Shown here one piece after another: positions 1 to 4,896 of a stretch of DNA of 7,403 nt. The position numbers and the translations under genes are program-made. This stretch comes from Bacteroidota bacterium. Lineage in GTDB: Bacteria; Bacteroidota; Bacteroidia; Bacteroidales; Prolixibacteraceae. The stretch lies in the NCBI GenBank assembly GCA_030695265.1, contig JAUYTA010000005.1:1-7403 (forward strand), given 5' to 3'. Each line of letters starts with the position of its first letter. Position 1 is the stretch's first letter. The notes beneath the pieces are model-generated. The model searched no databases. It was not told the DNA's origin and was given only the letters and a program-made list of their open reading frames with translations.

Positions 1-1222
1 TATACAGTTTATCTGATTTCCTGATTTTTACATCAACCGGGATGGAAATGTACGATCCTTTGGGCGCTTCCTCAACCGACTGTTTGTCGAGCTGAATTTC
101 AGAAACAACGGTTTTAACCAAACCGGTAGTTGGTCCGGTAATATAAATTTCGTCGCCAACTTTAAGCGGGCCGGTTTCAAGTTTGAATTCAGCGACTTTC
201 AGGTTCGAAAAATAATTGATGCCTTTGCCCACATATACTTTCCGGTAGGTTGCCAGTGATCCGTAATTCTTGCTCCATTCGCCCAATCGTTGACCGAGAT
301 AATAACCGTCCCAGAAACCACGGTTGAAAACGCTTTCGAGCCGGTGGTCCCAATCCGCAATTTTTTCATCGGTAAATTCCTGATCAAAATAAGCATTAAC
401 AGCTTCGCGGTAACATTCAACAACGGTATAAACATATTCGGGTGACCGTGCCCGTCCTTCAATTTTCAGCACCGAAACGCCCGCATCAAGCAGTTTATTC
501 AGAAACCCAATGGTTTTCAGATCCTTGGGCGACATGATGTATTCGTTGTCAACTTCAAGTTCGGCGCCGGTTTCCTTATCGGTAACAATGTAGGCGCGGC
601 GACAGGTTTGCATACAACTTCCGCGGTTGGCAGACGAATTTGTTTCCTGCAAACTCAGGTAACATTTACCCGAAACAGCCATACACAGCGCACCATGCAC
701 AAACATTTCGAGTTTTACCAGTTCCCCGGAAGGTCCGGTAATGTTTTGTTCCCTGATTTGTCTCGATATTTCCCCAACGCGGTCAACATTCATTTCGCGG
801 GCAAGCACCACCACATCAGCAAATTGCGCATAAAACCTGACGGCTTCGATGTTGGTAATGTTCACCTGAGTGGAAATGTGGACTTCAACGCCCACCTGAC
901 GGGCATACATTATGGCTGAGATATCGGAAGCGATAATGGCTGAAACTCCTGCCTCTTTGGCGGCATCAATAATCTGGTGAAGTTGGCCCAGTTCGGTGTC
1001 GAAAACCACCACATTCACAGTCAGGTAGGTTTTTACTCCTTTTGAATGGGCTGTTTCGGTAATGTTTTTCAGATCGTCAATCGTAAAGTTATTCGACGAA
1101 CGGGCACGCATATTTAACTGATCCACACCAAAATAAACCGAACCCGCTCCTGCCTGAATGGCTGCCATCAGCGATTCGTAGGAACCAACCGGAGCCATAA
1201 TTTCAACATCTTCCCTTCTCAT
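1..1222 (-). CDS. Peptidase U32 family protein, probable RNA hydroxylase (TrhP/YegQ-like); C-terminus cut by window edge
   Basis: The frame stays open from ATG at 1222 to the left edge, giving at least 407 residues without a stop. The N-terminus (MRREDVEIMAPVGSYES) and the segment YFGVDQLNMRA at about 30-40 are typical of the U32 TIM-barrel. Residues 172-190 fit the family signature E-x-F-x2-G-A-L-C-x4-G-x-C-x-L-S, followed by NRGSCMQTCR. This places Cys at 180, 187, 203 and 207, a quartet that in characterised relatives binds an iron-sulfur cluster. KIEGRARSPEY near 254-264 and RGFWDGYYLG near 281-290 are also family hallmarks. A C-terminal beta-barrel-like segment follows (LKVGDEIYITGPTTG). 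Characterised members include TrhP (tRNA U34 hydroxylation), RlhA (23S rRNA C2501) and UbiU/UbiV. TrhP-like function is my inference from overall length; proteolysis is unlikely. An ATG at 1226 is out of frame. The gene begins 49 bp after the antitoxin gene and has its own candidate promoter box. Confidence 0.9.
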   Translation of the reverse strand, partial: MRREDVEIMAPVGSYESLMAAIQAGAGSVYFGVDQLNMRARSSNNFTIDDLKNITETAHSKGVKTYLTVNVVVFDTELGQLHQIIDAAKEAGVSAIIASDISAIMYARQVGVEVHISTQVNITNIEAVRFYAQFADVVVLAREMNVDRVGEISRQIREQNITGPSGELVKLEMFVHGALCMAVSGKCYLSLQETNSSANRGSCMQTCRRAYIVTDKETGAELEVDNEYIMSPKDLKTIGFLNKLLDAGVSVLKIEGRARSPEYVYTVVECYREAVNAYFDQEFTDEKIADWDHRLESVFNRGFWDGYYLGQRLGEWSKNYGSLATYRKVYVGKGINYFSNLKVAEFKLETGPLKVGDEIYITGPTTGLVKTVVSEIQLDKQSVEEAPKGSYISIPVDVKIRKSDKLY

Positions 1223-1244
1223 ACATTCCTGAATTATTGAACTG

Positions 1245-1252
1245 CAAATTTA
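1245..1252 (-). promoter_or_regulatory. Candidate -7 promoter box (TAAATTTG) for the U32 gene
   Basis: TAAATTTG on the minus strand matches the Bacteroidota -7 consensus TAnnTTTG exactly. It lies 22 nt before the U32 start codon, in the short gap after the antitoxin gene. No good TTTG -33 element is visible at the expected distance, so this may be weak. It suggests that the U32 gene can be transcribed independently of the toxin-antitoxin operon. Confidence 0.45.
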
Positions 1253-1271
1253 GTTTTTATTTCGGAGGGAA

Positions 1272-1565
1272 TCAGGAGGCGTTTTTAAGGTTGCGAATTT
1301 CGATCAATGCCTTGTTCATCTCATAATTTTTTTGAAGACGAATCCAGAATTCAGCAGGTATTTCAAAGACTTTCTCTAAAACCAAGGCAACAGAACTTGT
1401 TATGTTCCGTTCCCCTTTCAGCAGAAGGCTGATAAATCCTTTGTTATAACCAGTTTGATTGATCAAATCAACCTGCCGCATTCCTCTGGCTTCCAATTCA
1501 TCCTTAATTATTTCTGATGGATGAAAAACATCCCCCGGAATTATTTCATTTGCCAATGTTTTCAT
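1272..1565 (-). CDS. higA: HigA-type antitoxin, XRE-family helix-turn-helix
   Basis: This 97-residue protein has the layout of HigA addiction-module antidotes. HPSEIIKDELEARGM is at residues 15-29, then a helix-turn-helix at about 29-53 (RQVDLINQTGYNKGFISLLL, then GERNIT). It ends with the family segment EIPAEFWIRLQKNYEMN at about 68-84. HigA neutralises its partner toxin by direct binding and represses the operon through its DNA-binding domain. The start ATG at 1565 overlaps the toxin stop in an ATGA arrangement (1562-1565), so translation is probably coupled. The gene order toxin-then-antitoxin is the reverse of most type II systems but is the normal order for higBA. No separate promoter for the antitoxin was seen. 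The RelB or ParD families are excluded by the HTH type. Confidence 0.92.
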   Translation of the reverse strand: MKTLANEIIPGDVFHPSEIIKDELEARGMRQVDLINQTGYNKGFISLLLKGERNITSSVALVLEKVFEIPAEFWIRLQKNYEMNKALIEIRNLKNAS

Positions 1566-1882
1566 TGTTCGTAATGTTTTGAAATTTCATTGATTACTAA
1601 AATCTCGATTAACAGTTGATCGTCTTGCGCTTTGGAAAATATCAGACGATACTGCAAATTTAGTCTGATTGAATATTCTCCCTTTCGGTTTCCTTTAAGC
1701 GATTCAAAATGTAAACTTTTGAATAAGGTTAGTTCATCAAGCGATTCAATGCTTATCAGAATTTGGATTTTCTTTTTAAACTGCTGCAAAATCTCACGGG
1801 GAACACGTAATTTTCCTTTTATTTCAGATAAAGGTGTTGAATAATAATACTCCAATTCTTCAGATTTGAATCTTATCTTCAT
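1562..1882 (-). CDS. higB: HigB/RelE-type toxin of a type II toxin-antitoxin system
   Basis: This 106-residue basic protein carries the hallmarks of the HigB/RelE-ParE superfamily. VPREILQQFKKKI is at about 27-39, FKSLHFESLKGNRKGEYSIR at 54-73, LQYRLIF at 76-82 and the C-terminal EISKHYE at 99-105. Members are usually ribosome-dependent mRNA endonucleases that slow growth when the antitoxin is lost. Basic residues in the core strands (K64, R66, K67, R73, R79) are the likely RNA contacts by analogy with the family. The length is normal and the frame intact, so the toxin is probably functional. It is the first gene of the operon and overlaps higA by 4 bp. A promoter box and palindromic operator candidate lie 45 to 80 bp upstream. 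RelE and HigB cannot be cleanly separated by eye; the HigA partner favours HigB. Confidence 0.92.
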   Translation of the reverse strand: MKIRFKSEELEYYYSTPLSEIKGKLRVPREILQQFKKKIQILISIESLDELTLFKSLHFESLKGNRKGEYSIRLNLQYRLIFSKAQDDQLLIEILVINEISKHYEQ

Positions 1883-1926
1883 TAATTTAATCGCTAAATG
1901 AAATTTTTAGTTGAGCTGCTATGAGT

Positions 1927-1934
1927 CAAAAATA
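1927..1934 (-). promoter_or_regulatory. Candidate -7 promoter box (TATTTTTG) of the higBA operon
   Basis: TATTTTTG on the minus strand is an exact match to TAnnTTTG and lies 44 nt upstream of the higB start. A weak T-rich -33 candidate is at 1955-1958, 20 nt further upstream. The palindrome at 1940-1961 fills the space between them, which is the expected place for an autorepressor to bind. Confidence 0.5.
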
Positions 1935-1939
1935 ATTAA

Positions 1940-1961
1940 AAGTTTTCATATTTGAAAACTT
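1940..1961. promoter_or_regulatory. Perfect palindrome, candidate HigA operator
   Basis: The sequence reads AAGTTTTCA, a 4-nt spacer TATT, then TGAAAACTT. The 9-bp arms are perfect. The site is 5 bp upstream of the -7 box of higBA. Type II antitoxins with an XRE helix-turn-helix repress their own operon by binding such a palindrome as dimers. The assignment to HigA is inferred from position and symmetry. Confidence 0.6.
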
Positions 1962-1977
1962 AATCCTGCAATTAATG

Positions 1978-2010
1978 AAAAAAAATGCGGCTCCTTTGGA
2001 AACCGCATTT
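1978..2010 (-). terminator. Rho-independent terminator of the secreted-protein gene
   Basis: On the minus strand an 8-bp perfect stem (AAATGCGG pairing with CCGCATTT, 2003-2010 and 1983-1990) with a 12-nt loop runs straight into eight T residues (1985-1978). It begins 29 bp after the stop codon at 2040. It separates this transcript from the higBA operon downstream. Confidence 0.88.
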
Positions 2011-2039
2011 ACTTAATTAAAAGGTGACTGGTGAATTGA

Positions 2040-2630
2040 TTATTCCACATTTAAGTTGTATGTAAAACTGTTACTTTCTGTTGATAGTACTACTGAATAT
2101 GCACCTTTGTTCAGTTTTGAGAGGTTAAATCCTTCGTTTACATTGAATCTGTCGCCGATTTTTTTAGAATAAACCAAGTCATTCTTGTCGTAGAAATTCA
2201 GGCTAAGGTTTTCTTCTGAAAAATTCAGGTATGACATTTTCAGTACGCCTTCTTTGTATGCAAAGTACGGTTCCATAATACTTTTTTCCTTACCTACTGC
2301 GATGTTCTTGTTTTCAATTTTGAACAAACGCTCTGCTGTAGATCCATCAACTGATACAGCCAATTTGTAATCTCCTTTTTCGAGGTTCGAGAAATCGAAT
2401 ACCTTGCGGTAATCATTGCTTCCAGCTGCTGTTTCTTTGTAATAAACAGTTTCGCCTTTGTCGTTTGCGATGCTGATCTTAAAATTGGCAGCTGAAGAGT
2501 TTGAAATTGCTACAACTGCTTTTTCGGAAGTGAGCGGCAAGATGTTAACTTTTAAGTTTCCAGATGCCATTAATGTGTTTGCAAATGCTACAAATGCGAA
2601 CAACATTGCTAATTTTGAAATTGTTTTCAT
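2040..2630 (-). CDS. Secreted two-repeat beta-rich protein of unknown function
   Basis: This 196-residue protein has a clear signal peptide: MKTISK, then a hydrophobic stretch to about residue 20, with likely cleavage near LMA-SG (22-23). The mature part consists of two similar halves. In the first, KISIANDKGETVYYKE (51-66) is followed by FDFSNLEKGDYKLAVSV (78-94). In the second, LSLNFYDKNDLVYSKK (142-157) is followed by FNLSKLNKGAYSVVLST (168-184). The repeated strand pattern suggests tandem Ig-like beta-sandwiches. The FxLSxLxKGxY motif recalls type IX secretion C-terminal domains, but here it occurs twice, so sorting is not established. No cysteine is present and there is no lipobox. I do not recognise a named family. 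The gene has its own promoter box and strong terminator, so it is probably a monocistronic unit. Export to the periplasm or surface is well supported; function is unknown. Confidence 0.85.
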   Translation of the reverse strand: MKTISKLAMLFAFVAFANTLMASGNLKVNILPLTSEKAVVAISNSSAANFKISIANDKGETVYYKETAAGSNDYRKVFDFSNLEKGDYKLAVSVDGSTAERLFKIENKNIAVGKEKSIMEPYFAYKEGVLKMSYLNFSEENLSLNFYDKNDLVYSKKIGDRFNVNEGFNLSKLNKGAYSVVLSTESNSFTYNLNVE

Positions 2631-2655
2631 GTTTTCTTTGTTTTAAAGTACAGTG

Positions 2656-2663
2656 CAAACATA
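2656..2663 (-). promoter_or_regulatory. Candidate -7 promoter box (TATGTTTG) for the secreted-protein gene
   Basis: TATGTTTG on the minus strand fits TAnnTTTG exactly, 25 nt before the start codon. A T-rich TTTTAC near 2691-2686 could serve as the -33 element, at a spacing of 22 nt. The leader just before ATG is A-rich (caaagaaaac), common for well-translated Bacteroidota genes that lack a Shine-Dalgarno sequence. Confidence 0.55.
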
Positions 2664-2746
2664 GCTGTTGTGTAGAATATATGCTGTAAAACATACGTTA
2701 ATGATGCATTATCCTTTTGTTAACTGAAGCAAGGAACATTAAAACA

Positions 2747-2791
2747 ATGTAAACAAAAATTCTTAGCAGTCAGCTGTAGAGCTGTTTACAT
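2747..2791. repeat. Inverted repeat upstream of comB, candidate operator or leader hairpin
   Basis: ATGTAAACA (2747-2755) is perfectly complementary to TGTTTACAT (2783-2791), separated by 27 bp. Inside it lies a smaller inverted pair, CAGCT (2771-2775) and AGCTG (2780-2784), with a 4-nt loop; it overlaps the right arm by 2 nt. The element lies 31 bp before the comB start in the divergent intergenic region 2631-2821. No perfect TAnnTTTG box was found for comB, so whether this is a transcribed leader structure or a protein-binding site is open. Confidence 0.4.
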
Positions 2792-2821
2792 GTTTTTATA
2801 GCGTAAAATAAAATATTATTT

Positions 2822-3520
2822 ATGGATATTGAAATACTTCAATTGCTCGAAGGAGCCAGAAAAGCACAAGGTTTGACAGTGATTATTGATGTTTTCAGGG
2901 CTTTTTCGACGGCTTGTTATGCAATTGGTAATGGAATTCAGCGCATTTATCCGGTTGGCGATCTTCAAATTGCCTATAAAATGAAAGAACAAAATCCTGA
3001 ATTTATACTGGTTGGCGAGCGAAATGAGCAAAAACCCGAAGGTTTCGACTTCGGAAATTCGCCTTCTCAACTACTGGAAGCCAATCTGATTTGTAAAATC
3101 ATGTTGCATACAACCAGTTCAGGCACGCAGGGAATTGCCAATGCAACTGGCGCAAACGAAATAATAACCGGCAGTTTTGTGAACGCCGGAGCAATCGTTG
3201 ATTACATCAGGAAGCAGAATCCAGCCAAAGTTTCACTGGTATGCATGGGTTACAGTTGCCGGTATCCGACCGATGAGGATACACTTTTGGCTGTTTACAT
3301 TAAAAATGAACTGGAAGGAGTTGCCAATGATTTTCATGCAATGGTTGAGCAATTGAGGAGTGGGGACGGCGCCCGGTTTTTTTCTCCGGAGAAACAGGAA
3401 TGGGCGCCAGCTGCCGATTTCGATTTGTGCCTTTCGCTGAACCGTTTCAATTTTATATTGAAAGTTGAACAGGAAAACGGACTGAACTATCTGCGTAAGA
3501 TTGAATATCAGGAAAAATAA
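2822..3520 (+). CDS. comB: ComB-family 2-phosphosulfolactate phosphatase
   Basis: This 232-residue protein matches the ComB family over its whole length. VIIDVFRAFST at 20-30 is the N-terminal acidic/basic motif (D23, R26). VGERNE is at 64-69, GFDFGNSP at 74-81, TTSSGTQGI at 97-105 and GSFVNAGAI at 117-125, and YPTDEDTLLA (148-157) is a late acidic motif. ComB is an Mg-dependent phosphatase converting 2-phosphosulfolactate to sulfolactate. This is a coenzyme M step in methanogens and yields sulfolactate in some bacteria. Here TTSSGT replaces the TTNGT more usual in characterised proteins, so the substrate may differ. ComA (phosphosulfolactate synthase) is not in the window. The start at 2822 gives the expected short N-terminus; the leader is A/T-rich with no Shine-Dalgarno. 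The gene is divergent from the secreted-protein gene and followed 82 bp later by the patB-like gene. Family membership is secure; reaction in this organism is inferred. Confidence 0.88.
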   Translation: MDIEILQLLEGARKAQGLTVIIDVFRAFSTACYAIGNGIQRIYPVGDLQIAYKMKEQNPEFILVGERNEQKPEGFDFGNSPSQLLEANLICKIMLHTTSSGTQGIANATGANEIITGSFVNAGAIVDYIRKQNPAKVSLVCMGYSCRYPTDEDTLLAVYIKNELEGVANDFHAMVEQLRSGDGARFFSPEKQEWAPAADFDLCLSLNRFNFILKVEQENGLNYLRKIEYQEK

Positions 3521-3522
3521 AT

Positions 3523-3586
3523 AAACACATAGGCACATAGGGCACAGAGTTGAAATTCTCTATGAGAACTATGTGCCTTTGTGGTT
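3523..3586. repeat. Octamer-based palindromic intergenic element between comB and the patB-like gene
   Basis: The left arm 3523-3540 and right arm 3569-3586 are inverted copies matching at 16 of 18 positions, starting 2 bp after the comB stop. An inner pair AGAG (3546-3549) and CTCT (3558-3561) extends the fold. The left arm consists of direct octamers: CACATAGG at 3526-3533, CACATAGG at 3534-3541, then a variant GCACAGAG at 3542-3549. The right arm carries the complementary units. There is no U-tract, so it is not a classical terminator. It has the look of a dispersed, mobile-like intergenic repeat, as I recall from other Bacteroidota genomes. Copy number cannot be judged from one window. 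Confidence 0.75.
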
Positions 3587-3602
3587 AAAACCAATATAAC
3601 AA

Positions 3603-4772
3603 ATGAAGAAATATAACTTTGACGAGCTGATTGACCGCACAAATACCAACAGCATCAAATACGATGCACGAAAAATGTTCTTTGGGAATGAAGATGTATT
3701 GCCGCTTTGGGTGGCTGACATGGATTTCAGAACACCTGATTTCATTGTTGATGCCATTAAAAAGCGGGCTGAACACGAAGTTTTTGGATATACTTTTCGT
3801 GGCGAAAGTTACAATCATTCAATCGTCAACTGGTTGAAGCGCCGTCATAACTGGGAAATAAAACCCGAATGGATATCTTTTAGCCCCGGAGTTGTTGCCG
3901 GTTTGACAATGGCAATTGAAGCTTTTTCGAAGCCGGGCGATGGGGTAATTGTTCAACCTCCTGTTTATTTTCCGTTTTTCGATTCGGTAAAAGGAACAGG
4001 TCGTGAAATGATTGAAAATCCGCTGCGTATTGAGAATGGCCGTTATTATTTCGATCTTGAAGATCTGAAAAGTAAAATCACGCCTGAAACAAAACTACTT
4101 TTGCTATGTAATCCGCAGAATCCGGGAGGAATGGTATGGACCGAAAAGGAACTAACTGATTTGGCGCAAATTTGTCTCGAAAACAAAATACTGATTATTT
4201 CAGACGAAATTCACTCCGACCTGATTTTCGATGGTTACAAACACACTCCACTAGCCGGAATTTCGGAAGAATTTGCACAAAACTGCGTGATTTGCATGGC
4301 GCCCAGCAAAACATTCAACACCGCCGGGCTTACAACTTCTTTTCTGGTTATCCCGAATAAAAGGCACTTTGTGGCTTACGAACGGGTGATGCGTCTTCCG
4401 CATTTGCACATGGGAAATATATTCGGGACCGCAGCGCTCGAAGCAGCTTATACCCATGGAGAGGAATGGCTCGCCCAACTGTTGAAATACCTTCAGGAAA
4501 ATTATTCTTTTCTGGAGCAGTTCTTTAACGAAAACCTTCCTGAAGTAAAAGTGATGCGCCCCGAAGCCACTTATTTGATATGGATTGATTTTTCAGCATA
4601 TGGCCTGACTGATGAAACAATCAATAAAAAACTGATTGATGGCGGAGTTGGTCTGAACCGCGGTGTTCAGTTCGGAAAGCAGGGAAGCGGATTCATGCGC
4701 ATTAACATCGGTTGTCCGCGTTCGGTGCTGGAGGAAGCTTTGATGCGAATAAAAACCTCCTTCTCAGAATAA
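3603..4772 (+). CDS. patB: PatB/MalY-type PLP-dependent C-S lyase (cystathionine beta-lyase-like aminotransferase)
   Basis: This 389-residue protein is a full-length fold-type I PLP enzyme of the MalY/PatB subgroup. LPLWVADMDF (33-42) is the N-terminal signature of that subgroup. QPPVYFPF (118-125) holds the aromatic residue that stacks on the cofactor, and LLLCNPQNPGG (166-176) supplies the conserved Asn170. SDEIHSDL (200-207) holds Asp201, which contacts the pyridine nitrogen. MAPSKTFNTAGL (232-243) holds the Schiff-base Lys236, and FMRINIG (364-370) the carboxylate-binding Arg366. Family members cleave C-S bonds of cystathionine, cysteine or related thioethers, giving a thiol, pyruvate and ammonia; some act as aminotransferases. 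The cytoplasmic location is inferred from the lack of a signal peptide. It is co-directional with comB, 82 bp downstream, but a palindromic element lies between them. The exact substrate is not readable from sequence. Confidence 0.92.
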   Translation: MKKYNFDELIDRTNTNSIKYDARKMFFGNEDVLPLWVADMDFRTPDFIVDAIKKRAEHEVFGYTFRGESYNHSIVNWLKRRHNWEIKPEWISFSPGVVAGLTMAIEAFSKPGDGVIVQPPVYFPFFDSVKGTGREMIENPLRIENGRYYFDLEDLKSKITPETKLLLLCNPQNPGGMVWTEKELTDLAQICLENKILIISDEIHSDLIFDGYKHTPLAGISEEFAQNCVICMAPSKTFNTAGLTTSFLVIPNKRHFVAYERVMRLPHLHMGNIFGTAALEAAYTHGEEWLAQLLKYLQENYSFLEQFFNENLPEVKVMRPEATYLIWIDFSAYGLTDETINKKLIDGGVGLNRGVQFGKQGSGFMRINIGCPRSVLEEALMRIKTSFSE

Positions 4773-4806
4773 AGGAGCACGGGGCAGATAATTGCCCTCT
4801 GCTCCT
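4773..4806. repeat. Hairpin directly after the patB-like stop codon
   Basis: The arms AGGAGCACGGGGCA (4773-4786) and TGCCCTCTGCTCCT (4793-4806) pair at 12 of 14 positions plus one G-T wobble, with a 6-nt loop. It begins on the base after the TAA of the patB-like gene. On the plus strand no U-tract follows. On the minus strand it is followed by TTTATT, so it could be a weak terminator for the convergent permease. The right arm is itself the first two units of the heptamer repeat. Confidence 0.65.
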
Positions 4807-4834
4807 TGCCCTTTGCTCCATGCGCTCTGCTACT
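4793..4834 (+). repeat. Degenerate heptamer tandem repeat, first block
   Basis: Six consecutive 7-nt units all begin with TGC: TGCCCTC, TGCTCCT, TGCCCTT, TGCTCCA, TGCGCTC and TGCTACT. The consensus is roughly TGCYCYN. A seven-base period cannot encode a simple amino-acid repeat, and no gene is supported here. The block holds the first copy of the 32-bp direct repeat (4797-4828). Confidence 0.8.
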
Positions 4835-4895
4835 GAATGCAAGTGCTATGCTGAAATATTCAGCTCTGCTCCTTGCCCTTTGCTCCATGCGCTCT
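4797..4895 (+). repeat. Perfect 32-bp direct repeat (4797-4828 and 4864-4895)
   Basis: The two 32-bp copies are identical and start 67 bp apart, with 35 bp of unrelated sequence between them. Each carries the units TGCTCCT, TGCCCTT, TGCTCCA and TGCGCTC. The spacer includes a small palindrome, GCTGAA-ATA-TTCAGC (4850-4864). The second copy ends one base before the permease stop codon (TAG, 4897-4899). It lies wholly in the intergenic space between the two convergent genes. Two copies with internal 7-bp periodicity point to a repeat family rather than a CRISPR array. Confidence 0.85.
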
Positions 4896-4896
4896 T

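Noticed and set aside
608..919. Open reading frame of 103 codons on the plus strand
   Set aside because: It lies entirely inside the U32 gene on the opposite strand, whose frame has clear family motifs. The peptide shows no recognisable domain.
3233..3538. Minus-strand reading frame of 101 codons over the end of comB
   Set aside because: It is antisense to the conserved C-terminal part of comB and has no recognisable features.
2822..4772. A complete coenzyme M or sulfonolipid biosynthesis operon
   Set aside because: Only one pathway-associated family (ComB) is present; no ComA, ComC, cysteate synthase or acyl-condensing enzyme is seen.
4773..4806. Strong rho-independent terminator for the patB-like gene
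   Set aside because: The hairpin is good but no U-tract follows on the plus strand; the 3' arm continues into more TGC-heptamers. Kept as a repeat hairpin only.
4797..4895. CRISPR array made of the 32-bp repeats
   Set aside because: Only two copies, no further spacers, internal 7-bp periodicity, and no cas genes nearby.
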